Assembly: GCA_947561715.1 (NCBI GenBank)
Contig: OX387202.1
Location: 18,179,001 to 18,243,000 of the forward strand
Direction: 5' to 3'
DNA from: Ascidia mentula
Lineage: Eukaryota > Chordata > Ascidiacea > Phlebobranchia > Ascidiidae
DNA length: 64,000 bases
The notes beneath the pieces are model-generated. The model saw only the letters and a program-made list of their open reading frames with translations, was not told the origin of the DNA and searched no databases. Positions 35,456 to 47,900 of this stretch are shown here, in pieces. The first letter of the stretch is position 1. Each line of letters opens with the position of its first letter. Both the position numbers and the translations under genes were made by a program.

Positions 35456-35465
35456 TCTTCTCCAT
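35427..35465 (-). promoter_or_regulatory. Overlapping upstream ORF in the ATG9 leader
   Basis: An ATG ten bases upstream of the ATG9 start, in another frame, opens a 12-codon peptide (MEKNDRFPYKLL) that stops inside exon 1. It would reduce initiation at the main start if included in the mRNA. Whether it is transcribed is unknown, since the leader has not been defined. Confidence 0.35.
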
Positions 35466-38400
35466 TAATACTAACTTAATGATCAACTGATTTTGACACA
35501 ATGTATAAAATTAACGTACAACTGCTCAAGACTGCGTGATTTATGCAAAGTGAAGACTCCATAGCACAACCAACATACTCAGGTGAAACAGTTACAGAAT
35601 GATCGGCATAATAGATCTGGCTTTTCTATTTCATATAAAACTAACATTAAATTGTAATCGAATTTTTGACAGGAGTGGCATTTGGTGGGTCGAGGAGTAT
35701 ATACACATACAGCCTACAGGTAAACATATGGTCCTATAGTTCATAAGCCAACATACTTAAAAACTGTTTCACATTTACAATAATAAAAGAATATCGTAAA
35801 GTAAGGCCAGGAAAATTACAACCAGAAAATTTAATTCTAATTTTGTATTTTAACTAATCATCTCACAAGGAAAACGTATTTACACCAGTAAACTAGGCAT
35901 ACAGAGAAATAGGTTTACGTTTAAATTAAACGTTTGGAGATTCGTCTAGAAATCATCAAGCACATTCAACCACTTTTTATTAACTTTAACAACGTCAGTT
36001 TTACAAACAAAACAAAAACAATTCATTCATTGTTCCGTGAAGATCAGCTGTAAATTATTTGTGTACTCAACCGTAAATAAACAGTAACTTTTTGAAAACA
36101 ACTGGGGAACAGTAAGAAAAATGCTCAAGCTGAAAAAGTCGTTAAATCTTAACAAAAAACCTTTGGTCCACTGACTATTACTAGTTTATATTTATTTTGT
36201 CAAACTTTATATATATCGAACATGCGTCATCAGCAGTTATAAGAGGTTTATTGGATTAGATTACTTTGTGCCAACCCAACGTTAAATGCATGCTTTATAA
36301 CAAGTTGCAGAATTGTCGAAACCACAATTGCCTTCTAGTTAATCCTGCCAAACCCTATTTTTGCGCAGTCAAATATATCAATACATTTTATGGTGGTGTT
36401 GAATTAGGCCAGATATTATGAAGGGATTCCAAAAGCTGAAAACTCAAGGAGTGCTTATTTGGCAGGTTGATGAAGTGTGGCAAACTTGCTATGTGGTCCT
36501 GTTAATCTGGTAAAATATGTTAAGTTTCAGCAAACTTAATAAACATTTTTCGCGTCTGCTTCAGATGTTGACTTCTTCAGTGGGATTACGAGTTTCAAGA
36601 ACACTTCAGTTTACTGGTAATCCTGTTTGATTGTAGACGTGATTACGACAGCTAACGTATGAGCGGAATCAATGTTTAATATTGTGGCAAAATTTTCTTA
36701 GAAACACTTTAAGATGGCGTCAGTCCCGACAAAAGTGTATCTTTTAAATAATTTCGTCTGCCAATGCGGCACGCGCCGACCTCCCACATTAGCAATTAGC
36801 GAAGCTGTAATTGATCACCTTCTTTAGTGGTCAAACCAAGGTCGGCATGTGTGCAATAATTGTGTATTTCAAAGGTTTTCGATTGAATTGTATTCACTTT
36901 AAAGGGGAAAATGTCCACACACAAATTTAACTGCTATATTCCTCAGCGAAAATCAGCAAATTAACTGTTTTTTAACCTATTCGATCTTTTTTCTTTTTCA
37001 AACCAAAGATTTCTGAACATTTGCTAATTTTTTTTGTTGAACACTTGTTTTCTTGTATTGCCCATCACTGTATTTGTTCAAAGGAAATGCCAGTCAGTTA
37101 TCGGTCATTCCAAAAACCAGCAAAAAAACAGTTTGCCACAGCAAATAATCTGGGCCATCAGGGCAACCTGTCGACACGATTTTTGGAGGTCAAAAAAGTC
37201 ACGTTTACATGTCACGTGACAACACGAAAGTTTCTTGCGGGAGCGACAGGCTTGGTTAAGCGATCGGTAACTTGCCCGACGCGTGAACTTAACCAAACTT
37301 CGCTATACGCACGTTGAATATATAGGCTACGTTTGTGCTATTCCGCTTTTGACACGTTCAACCGTGTTTTCTTAAGGCGTGCGTGCAAATGCACCTTTGT
37401 ATGTAAGATGTCTTAAATTTGTCACCACAGCAAAACTAAACTTAATTATAAAATAGTGTTTACCCTTGCTAAACAAAAACGAGACTACAATCTTGTTCTG
37501 TGTATCACACTGGTGTGTTTTGAATATCCTGTCCATACTCGAACCGAAGTAGCCTGTAGGCCCACAGTGCTTTTCCCTGTATTTACCGAGGAGTCTTGGT
37601 TTGAGCCGGCCCACGATTTAAGCCCGTTTCTGGGTCCCTACCGTACGAAATCATGGGTATTTTCGTGCACTTCTCCTAAATCAATCAGATGGCCTAGTTT
37701 GGCCTTATTGCGCAACATCAGGCCTAAAACAATTGAACATGCAACCTCAGCCTGCCTTTGGGCAAACACTCCTTTTTCGGGGCTCAAGCCGTAACGTATG
37801 CGGAGAAGGAATGCCCGGTTGTTTGCCAACAGAGAGCATCCAATTACCTGCGGGTCAGAGGCAAAGCGTGCACGCGCCGTTTGACAGCTCTGGTCATCGC
37901 CCAAACCCGGATGGACAAGGCCTGACCCAACCACCGGCTCATTAACGCCGATTCAGCGAATAGATTCAAAAACGAGCTGGAAAAGACTGGAGGTTCTTCT
38001 GCAGCCCCCAGGATTGTTGACCCTCGAGCACAGCGCTGCACCCCAGTCATCCGTGACGAATCCTGCTGGTTAATTACCGTAATGCTCAAGACTTGAGGTT
38101 TTCTGTGTACGTAACGAGGCGATCGGGGCCTAAATACTGAAAAATTAACCCGAACTTGTTGCGCGCACACGATTGCGATAATTGGATTAACGCGGCCACG
38201 AAAAGTTAAGCACCCGGTTGTGTGAAGTAAATAAGCTGAAAAATCCCCCATCGCTTGAACGTCAACAACGCGCTTAAACGCTTCGGCGATTTCGGCAATA
38301 TCCGTGCTTTAGGAATGCGCGGCTCTTTTGCCGTTCACATTGTTATTGTTGCAAAGTACGCTAATCCGCTTTTCCATTCCGAGCGTTCTCTGCGCGCAAA

Positions 38401-39947
38401 GCATTCGGTTAGCGTGCAATGTCGCGTCACGAAAGGAACAGAAACCAGTTGACCGATTGATGACACGGCAAGCTTTTGGCAGGTGACTTGCTCCTGTTGA
38501 GTGTTACTGCCATGTTCGTGCAGGATTGTGTGCGAAGGTGCTCCACGGGTCAGGTAAACATTGATAGGTCATAGTTGTCGACCCCGCTGGCAAGTGGGGC
38601 CAAACAGCAGATGGTTTTACGAATTTCACATGGTGACGTGGAACACCCCCTCCTGGATTCGATGGCCAACGCTGAAGATCTCGGCACGACAGGAAAGCAA
38701 GCATTGCGACACCACACCTCGGGTGTATAAAGTATCGTAACCATTCGGCCGCGAACAAAGGGTTCCTTGCAGGAAATGCACACCTGACACCAAATTTTGA
38801 CCTGGAAATACGAGAAATACATGTTTGAAGTGGGAAAATAGCCTGAGAGTCGGAAAATAACAGGTGGCTACGATTTCTAGTAAAGCTTTAAGGAACACTT
38901 TCCATGCAATAACTTTATTTTCAAATGATCATGTGAACTTTGACCGAGCCTATTTGCGAAATCATAGAAAAAATCAAAAACATATTTTATGTTTCTGAAA
39001 ACATCTACGTTAAATCTTCATTTCTCCGCGCTTTTCATATGATCCAGACAGAATATCGAAAGTTAAGTTTGGAGCCAATGTGTGCGTCTCAGTAAACTTT
39101 CTATGTCTCCTAAATCAAAATGGCGGCATCGGGTTTCGATGCATAGAATATTGTGCATCAGGAACGACTACATTATCGTGAATCAGTGGGCAAAAAGTAA
39201 GAAATAATAATCTGATCTAATAGTTTTCAATGATTGTTTCTGCAGTTGCTTGAAATAATTGATTTCCAGTCGCAACACAAATTTTGCCGATGATGCAAAG
39301 TATTTTGTGAGTTCATTTGCAAACCTGTTAAAATTGCTTCTTGTCTGCATTATAAATTCGTGTTCCTTGCTATGTGTTTGAAAAAAAAGAAAACATGCGG
39401 TTTTTATCACATTGCAGTCGTAACAAAAAATGAATAAAAAATAATGTGTCAACGTTCAAGCGGAAAATTTGCTATTATTTCGGCTTTTGCCAGTTTTTGT
39501 CACCTAATATGGTTTGCGGAATCTTGTAGCGACTATACGAATACACGGGAATATTGCAACCTTCATAACATCGAATTGTCAAAAACTGTACAAGAAAACT
39601 GTTCCGTAAAAACAAAAGCATTTACTGAACTGCACTTTTTCTGCATTTTCCAGTTATAAAAACATTGTCATACCGTCTTCATTTCTAAGACTTAATTTTA
39701 AAGTTTGACGACCTAGCAAATATATAAGCGTTCTAATTTGTGAGATTTGTCTGTAATTGTGACAAGGCGTCCTTTTTTTTCAGGAATTTTGAAGCTGTTT
39801 TAACCACAGCGGTGCATTTAAAAAATATGACAAACAAAGGTGCATGGAACCCTTTTTCGTTATTTTGCAAACAAAATTTGAGGTTGTATGTTCTGATCAC
39901 GACTGAAAAATAAGATCAACTTGTCCGAGAATTTAGTATAAATCAGC
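35466..39947. other. Intergenic, gene-poor
   Basis: From the ATG9 leader to the exon candidate at 39948. The first part should contain the ATG9 promoter, but no TATA box or CpG-rich core is evident. Overlapping open frames on both strands at 37.4-38.9 kb (up to 135 codons) have no recognisable motif or splice signals. Confidence 0.4.
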
Positions 39948-40050
39948 ATGGTGAACCGCGTTCTTTCAGTCGTCCTTATTTTCATTTACACAATGGCAAC
40001 CCTAGTTAAAAACACAATCCAGAAAATTTATGAACACATTAATACAACTG
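39948..40050 (+). CDS. Possible first exon of a small secreted protein
   Basis: ATG opens a 34-codon frame with a signal-peptide-like core (MVNRVLSVVLIFIYTMATLV) ending at a good donor (CTG|GTGAGT, phase 1). Two continuations are possible. One uses the strong acceptor at 40962 (tctacgttacag), which reads AGCCVMSQRVLSTF in phase and is open to TGA at 41136-41138. The other uses a weak acceptor near 40622, which gives a Cys-rich exon (CVPNYCQRCFTC) with a donor at 40876 into the 40963 exon. I cannot decide between them, and the whole unit may be chance. A nearby TATAAAT is too close to the ATG to be its promoter. Confidence 0.3.
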
Positions 40051-41138
40051 GTGAGTGTTAAATATTAGGGGTGATTTTTCAACAGTTGCTGGCCGCCTTC
40101 TTAGCGAAGTAAACCTGATTCTCAGTACCTAAAAACGTGCTGCTTCAACATTTAATCAAAATAGACAAATTTAAAACATATATATACCAGTCCAACAGTA
40201 TGCATGTGTCAAAGGTTATTAGTTGCTGCCGAAACCAGCTCGAATGGGCCTATTTTACAGGCTTTGGTTTGAATGTATGTTAAAACAAATTTGGATGTAA
40301 AAGTACCCAATCCTTTATGTGAAACTCACAAAGGCGGATTGGCGCCGATTTATAAAAATTTTCAACGGGCGGAAGTTAGATCGAAATATTGCTCCCACAA
40401 AGCAAATAAGTCTAGTTTAACTAGTCTTTTACTGGGTACTCTACGTCTGTGGATGGGCTATAAATGTCAGGAAATTTATGACTGTGATAAAATGGAAACA
40501 AAAATGCTTACTTGTACATTGAAGCGGATCAAATTCCAGCTTATTTGCGTGATCTCCCATGACATCATTCATAGCAAAGTCGGCTGGTAATGCACTGGAT
40601 GGAATTAAGTCCAACTGTAAGCATCATGCATATCAAATAACCCTTCTCATGACCGACGGTATGACCTTCTTTTCCTGTCCGGCATGTTTACACCTATTTC
40701 TTTTCGTCTCAACCACAACAAAGCACAGGGTTGTGTTCCCAACTACTGCCAACGTTGCTTTACTTGTAGCTCTTGGTCTTACCTGGGTGTCTGTGATGCT
40801 GTACACCGGCCTGCGGCAAGCCGATATTTGTTACAAAATATTACAATCCACGGAAAACTGCAAAAACGTCTGCGAGCTGTGAACCGGTAAGCTTTGCGGT
40901 TGTCTGGGGCAGCAGCGCCATTTTTCCACAAATGCTAAACATTGCCTTTGTCTACGTTACAGCCGGCTGTTGTGTGATGTCACAAAGGGTACTTTCTACA
41001 TTTCGAGATATTGGTAGAATTACAAGCAGGCTCAAATATGCCACTTTCGCAGGAGATACTTACATCATAGGTGACCTTATAAAGTTGTTTAAATGTCAAA
41101 ATCGTCGCGTAAGTTGTTCTGCTTCAAGGACATTCTGA

Positions 41139-42480
41139 AAAGCCGCTCGTGTGATTTTATTGAACCAAGAAATGGGAGTGGCTTTAACAGCACCGTGACA
41201 TTAAAAATTTACGGTTAACCAGCAGCAATTCTCCTCGAATGCATAAAGGAAAAATTTTAATTATGAGGCTGGGAGCGGTGATGTTTTTAAACCAAATGTG
41301 GTGAAAAGCTGTGTGGGTGGTAGATACAGACACAAATTGTATGTTTCGCATGTCATTTATTAAGTTTAAAATTTGCAAACAAAATGAACTTTTAAGGACG
41401 AAACTTGCAAGAACAAGCAAAGGACAATAAAAGTGGTCAATAAGCAAGATGATGCGAAGGGAAAATTGTATACGCCACAACACCACGCACTGCTCAACGT
41501 ACAATCAAGGCAACTTAACAAACTGCAAGTAATTTGAAGCATTGAAGGTGAATCTATTGCAATGAACAGCACAAATAAGTTAAATCTATTACCAACACTT
41601 TGGCACAATTTCGTCCCTGCAAGCAAAACCATTCTGAGTGGTTTTGAAGCACATTCATTTCTGTGAGTTTTGTTATTTAGAAATTCATTTTTCTGTTGCC
41701 ACATCAATTGCATAGATACAGCAAAGCATATTTCTGGCAATGATTTTCACAGCACCCTTACAAAGAGCTTGGGCCTTCTGTTCGAAATTATGCTGATGAT
41801 AAAGTTAAAGGTTATAGATCATGAATAATAGCATCTGGTACAAACCAGATGGATGAAATAAATGAATGAATCACATAAAGGGAAAAGACTTTAACTGAAA
41901 ACAGTCGCAAAGGCAAGAGTTGCATTTGAAAGAACTTTTTGTTAGGAATTGCTTTGCTTGTTGCAATGGTGAAGGTGGACTGTTATTATCGTAGATGCCT
42001 TTTAGTTACGACGAAGATTGCGCCACTGTTTGGCACATTGTCGAAATGACAAGTATAGCATGTTATGAACCTGGTACGCACTTGGACTTAACCAGAAGAG
42101 CCCCACAGTTAAAACAAACGTAATTACGATGAGTTTTTGACACATTTTTGTGTTACATCATGAATTTTATGATGAAAAAGTTCCGAAAAATATACACAAA
42201 TCCAAATGGTACAAAAAATAGAATAAATACGTCTGGCGATTTGAAGGAAGGAACGACACCTTGGGTCGATATTTTAGAGTGCATTGCAGCGTCCAAGTGT
42301 GTGTCGTTGCAGCGGGGCAGCAGCTCTTATGTAGCCCGTGGGAACCGGCTGCGCATCACCGCAATGCTACTGCCGCGCGTTGGTCGTGTCTGGTTAGCGG
42401 TAGCGGGAACATACGTATGTCAAAGACAAGTCGTACTTGATTCGTTGCTTAACATAGATCGCGCCCGACTTGCCACATTG
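41139..42480. other. Intergenic, nothing recognised
   Basis: AT-rich stretch downstream of both the 40-kb candidate and the GDF8/11 stop codon, probably containing the GDF8/11 3' UTR on the minus strand. No family motif or convincing exon. Confidence 0.4.
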
Positions 42481-44960
42481 CTACAGACAGTCGCAACTCG
42501 TTATAGCCATTTCCGGAACACGGCTGTAAACGATATTCTCTGAATTGTCGTGGTACAACATGCTTATAGAAGCCATTTTCTTTGGCACGCAGCAGCTCGA
42601 AATTCTGCCTCGCGCCAGGTCTGCGTGGTGAAGGACTTTGCTGCGCAAGCTCTCCATCTGCATCATCGTGCATTCCCCCGAGCAAAGCCGCGCGTTGAAC
42701 TTTGAAGGGTAAATAATCCAATCCCACCCGATAGCCTCGAAGTCTACCTCCAGGTTGTATAAGCAGCAGCGAGGGTCCGCGTTGCCTCGCGAGTCACACG
42801 TCCGCACTGAGTTGCGTTTTCGCCGATGAGGTAACATTGTCAATTTCATGTCAACGAACGGTTGCTGCAAACACAAAGGTTGGCCATTACCGGACTGGTT
42901 CTTTCCACGCTAAATTGAAGCAAAACTGCTGCCACATGTGAAACACGATAATGGTATACGTTCCAGCTAAACCGACATTATCGTGGCGCCGAGTTTAAAC
43001 AAAAATACCGTCGTTTAACTTCTTCAAGGCCTTTACCTTTTAAATGTACTAACTTTGTTTAAAAAGTTGCAACACATGAACATGAAAGCTAAATACTTAC
43101 ATAGGCGTTACCGTCGCGGCCATTGGGCATTACGACGAGTCCTGGGTAGCGCAAAGCGTGCACTTTTATGCCGTAGTTTGAATTCGGTCGCTTCACCCAA
43201 CCTTGGACCAGGCCAGTGACGTTAATCCTCTTCCAACCGGTTTTCAGGCTCGAAGACAGGAAACGCAACTGCACTATCTTCACTATCGTGAGTCTCGCGG
43301 GTACTTCGGGATGTGGAGAAGGGTGGAATCGGTTGATTTCCACTAACACCTCGTCACCACTGGCAACAGACCCGTTAACGTAAATCCACAAGAACGCAGA
43401 CTGGACAGCAAAACCCGCTGTGTCATCAACGATATGAAAATAGCAGCATGGCTCCTGGATGTCGAGATTGATAGGCGCTATAAAGAGAATGAGATAGTTT
43501 AAATTCAATGCAAATTTAGACAGGTTGTTTGGGTTACAACGAAAATGGGTTTTTGCATTTACGGCACGCTTTTTTGACGAGTTTTCGCTGCAATATCGTA
43601 CACTTTCTTGTAAATTGGGCATTTAAACCATAAGACAAGCACAAGAAGTCTGTTTGGGCGTTGGTGGAGTAAGTGCAGTTTCATAACACGTCTTTATATC
43701 GCATTTATTTCTTTGATTCTCATCTTTGTTGAAGGTTTACGCGTTCCAGGACAACCAGCAGAGGCTCAAAGTCCACCCATGAAAATGCAGACAGGAGTAA
43801 CCTTTACAGTCAAATCCCAAGCCTCTAAACCGAGCCGCGCAAATCAAAACTGTTGTTGTTCATCATGGCCTGGTTAGTTTGAAATTAGCTGGTGACGTGA
43901 ACTTGCTGCCCTCCCAAAAACCGCACGGAAAACAAGAATGCGCAAAATGCCTCGGGGGGCTTCGTCTGAAAAACGTTAAGCGCTCCCTTATTATTGACAA
44001 ATAGCTGAAATTCTCCCAATTTACCTTTTCTTTTTACAAGCACAGCGGTTTGAAACTAATTTTGCTTCATTAGTCAATTTGGGCACTCGGCAAAATTCCT
44101 CGTGTCGGGGTCTCTTTTCGAATGTAGGTCGGGACACCGCGGTTTCAAACGAAAAATAGCCTAATATTTGTACACTCGTACCCTAGGGCTACAGTGCCTC
44201 TAGGGTGGAGATACTCGTGGAGATATACAAGCGGTCGCGCCGCCAGTCATTCCCACGGACGCATAGATGAATCAAATTGGCACGAAAATGCTAAGGGTTA
44301 TTTGACCTATAACTTACGAGGCCTCGCGACGGCGACGACATCTTTAGTTACTATCTCTTCGTCGTCAAATACGTCCGTATCTGGGGGTTGGCGCTGGATT
44401 CCATGCCGGCGCATCATCTCAAGAACTGGAGGCGAGTTTCGTGGGACTGCGGTAACATTCGGCGGGTGGTCCAGGTTGAGTTTCTTCAATATAGTCCTCT
44501 TAAGCTTTTCTATGCGTATTGCTGCCCAATCGTCCATAGTGCAGGCCTTGTAGCGTCCGCAAGGTGACGCATCACCGGCGTCCAATTTCTGCTCGGGCGC
44601 TATGTCGTTGTGCATAGTCATGGTGACTTCGACCGTGTCGTTGACGCTTCGTGCGCCTTGCGCGGCTTCATCGGTCTCATTTGCCGGCGATTTTTGCCTC
44701 TCGGAGTCGATGAATTCACGGTCCAGACCGGCTATACTTTCTTCGCCGTCCGATATGGTGTGAACAGTATCATCAATTAAATCGCCCTTGGAGTTATTGT
44801 TACTGTTCTCCGCTCTTCCTACTTTAGACGGAGTGCTTACTAGTATGCTGATTCTGTTGCTTTTAACCCTCGTTATAATCGTAATGAGCAGGAACAACAG
44901 CACGCACCACCGTCGGGAGTTCATTTTCGAAAACGAAGTAAATTCCAACATTCCAGTCAT
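42481..44960 (-). CDS. GDF8/GDF11-class TGF-beta ligand (myostatin-like), 3 exons
   Basis: Exons 44318-44960, 43101-43477 and 42481-42864 join in phase (TAG stop). Start is ambiguous: the ATG at 44960 gives 467 residues, while the third in-frame ATG at 44924 places a clean signal peptide (NSRRWCVLLFLLITIITRVKS) at the N-terminus and gives 455. The propeptide contains CGRYKACTMDDWAAIRIEKL, like the CxxCxW...RIEAIK helix of myostatin/GDF11. Furin site: RRKR. The mature domain (110 residues) has CC-x8-DFEAIGWDWIIYP, a CSGEC knot motif and nine cysteines, the activin/GDF8/11 pattern. Both introns fall at the vertebrate MSTN positions, the second just before QPFVDMKLT (vertebrate NPFLEVKVT). Role: secreted ligand acting through activin-type receptors and SMAD2/3. 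The mature domain is unusually diverged, and the BMP1/Tolloid-site region reads QRQPPDTD with no Asp directly after the Arg. Confidence 0.92.
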
Positions 44961-47900
44961 TTTCAACAACGTGTCCTAAATGTCAGCGTCGCTGTAAAAT
45001 CAAATCTTATGCTGTGAAAAATGATCCTCAATTCTCGTTTTAGGTTCGGTTTGCCAACCGACCGGTTTTAACCTCTGGTCCTGAAAACTTTTAGTCTAAC
45101 CCGTTCTGTGCCGACGACATTTTTTCCTCTTCGCCGAGAGGCGTGCGGTAAAAAATTGTGTAAAAATGTGACACGTTCGTTTTAAATCTGTCTCCCAAAA
45201 CGAGCTTTTCGCTGTGGATTTTATTTTGAAATTCGAGCAGTTTGACGTACACGCTTATGTTGGTCAAACAGAATTCGATCCGATTAATTTAGAACTCTCA
45301 CAGTTCAATTGGCGCGTAGAAGCTGGTGAATAGGCTTCACTTGTACTCGAAATTCCGTTTTAGTTAAAACATCTTTTATGATTTCATTATCGTGAATTTG
45401 CGTCCTTGTCTCAATTCACCTGCATCATCAAATCAACCGCGAAATAAAAACGTAACTATCAATTCACATACGTAATAGAGCATTTGCAATAACCCACCAC
45501 TCTTGGTAAGTGTTTTGCAGCGCAATTTTCAATTACTTTGCCACTCAGAGGCACGTTATTACCTTGTAAGCATAGAGGCGCTTGAAGCGCGTACGCCGCT
45601 CTCTGACACCGCTTGCCAACTACGACTGGCCGCTTGTAACTGCCGTTTTTTTTCGGTGCTTGCCTTTATGCGCGGGTTTAGGAGCCGTTGGCGATGGAAC
45701 ACCGTTCTCGCGGTCGAGGCGTGGCCATTAAACTAACCGGTCCCGGCCCGTGGGATGTGGACCGCAGCAACCTACTATTAAGGCTTATTCGCTCACGGCT
45801 TGTGATCACTACAAGACGTTACGACAGGACGCGACGCGACGCGAAAATCGGGTGCGTCTTACGCACCAGAGAATGTGCGAACTTCGCCTTTTGCCTACAA
45901 AAATCGTATTAACACGTGGGTTCGCTGCTTCGCGCCTGTGAAACCGGCGATTTTTTGTTTCTCAAAACTTGCATAAACACAACACAGCACACCTCATATG
46001 ACTTAATGCACCATATATACGCGGCCAACATAGGCCGGGCTGCGCGGAGGTGTCGCCACCGTTCGGTTTTACTCCTTATTCGGGAATTTTACTGTGCGTG
46101 TCGCAATTCTCAATCCACCTTAGCGCAAAACCACGTTTTCGTGATGCACAAACCTCTTCTCAATCGACACAGGTTCGGAATTTTATCTAATGAAATTTTT
46201 CCACGTCGTGGCTCAACCAATTCAACATCTCTATGTCTGTTAACAAGCAAAGTCCAACATCCATTTCCAAAAACCCGCCGTATCCACGTTCGCGGGCTAA
46301 ATCTGATTTAACGCATTTGCTGCAATACTAACGATTACATTCACACGGTCAGTCTGTATTACAGGCTATACGTTCTGTTAAATGGGGAGTCAGAATCGTT
46401 TGCTCCCGTCAAATCGCGTGTTGCTTAATTGCTTGTCACCTTTGGAGCCGAGCTTTGTTTGCATTTTTCTCTTTGCCAATACACAACCATTTGCCCATTG
46501 AAGCAGTGCTTAAACATATATACAGTCGTGGTGAAATTTCCAATGACTATGATTTCCCCAAAGAAAGCGCCGGAATTCGTTGTCCGTAACCATGTTGGTG
46601 CATCTAGGCAATGCCTATACGCGAATAAACGGACGGACGAAACCGGAGGGTTTGCGAAGTTGGAACTGAGTCAATAATTCCTGGGATCGAACTAACTTGT
46701 CTTACTAAAGAAAGCTAACATTACGTCACTTCGCAACAATGCGGCCATCAATGGTAAGACAAAATCGTGAAGTGCGTCTTACTGACGCTTGCAAACTTGC
46801 GAGCGTGCGGTCGTGAGTTGGCGTTCGTTCGGGACAAGATATCAGATATCGAGTCCTACCACACCCAGCCATGTTTGACGTTTTAGATTGCATGTCAAGC
46901 GTTTATTAGGTGTGACCCCCATAGGGCACCCGCGCTTCTGGAAGCTGATTATTGCGACGATGACCCGACGTCATTCGAACTTTTCCATTGCCGAATTTTA
47001 AGTATTAGGAACCACGACTTGGGTGACGTTATCATTGCAGCTATGATTATGGATGACAAAATCAAGGAAGGTCCCGGACTCCCTGATAAACCTGACTCAC
47101 AGTGAAAGCCAAACCTTGAACACAATCTCACGTTCATAATTAGGCGGCGTAATATGGTACTTACTTTTAAAAAGTCGGCACTGACAACAAACAGGTTTTC
47201 TATGTTTAATATATTACGCAACGGCATCCACCCTTTTTGGACCAAGCTGTTAGGGGCGGTTTATTGACGCCGGCGGTTTTGTTAAATAAAACGTCGTTCG
47301 TCGTTTTTTATCAATGAGCCATGTCCCGTCGGATTTTGCTGGTGACTGTTCCACTTCAGTCTAAATTTAGTGCAGGCCCAACCCGAGTAACGGCACCGGA
47401 ATAAGTTGATTGACAGCTCTGTTGCAAATCTTATTTGCCGAGCAGGGAATTGTGGGATTGCTGCAACCGTTATCCTTAAATGGACCAGTAGCAAAACCAG
47501 ATATATCAAAATTACTTCAGATTTATTGACGCAAGTAAGTGTGGAAACAAGATGCTATAAATGTAAGATTGGGTAGAACACTACCGTTTAACCTTAGTTC
47601 TTCTAAAAAGCAGTAAGACAAAATCAAAACGCGACAAATGCGTTTATATTTTTTTAACCTTTAGTTTGGGGCCACAGAGATTGCGTGTCCCCCCAAAACC
47701 TTTTATTAGGGCAGCGTTTATTTCCAAACAAACTACAAGAGGACTGCACACAAATTTCGAGGCTTTGCCGTCAGAAAGTCGCAGTTTCAAGTGCGTTGGT
47801 TTGAATCATTCTCACCCCAAATTGTTCGAAACCGCAGCAAAAAGCGACGCTGACCATCCAAGCGAGCTTTCACGCGCGGTAATGTCGCCTGCCCGGCGTC

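Noticed and set aside
37456-38898. Cluster of overlapping frames up to 135 codons on both strands
   Set aside because: Frames overlap mutually with no coherent composition, splice signals or recognised domain.
40559-40882. 107-codon frame with a membrane-like segment (ANVALLVALGLTWVSVMLY)
   Set aside because: It overlaps the Cys-rich reading of the same exon and ends before the usable donor at 40877; no evidence favours it.
44194-44553. 119-codon plus-strand frame
   Set aside because: Antisense shadow of GDF8/11 exon 1.
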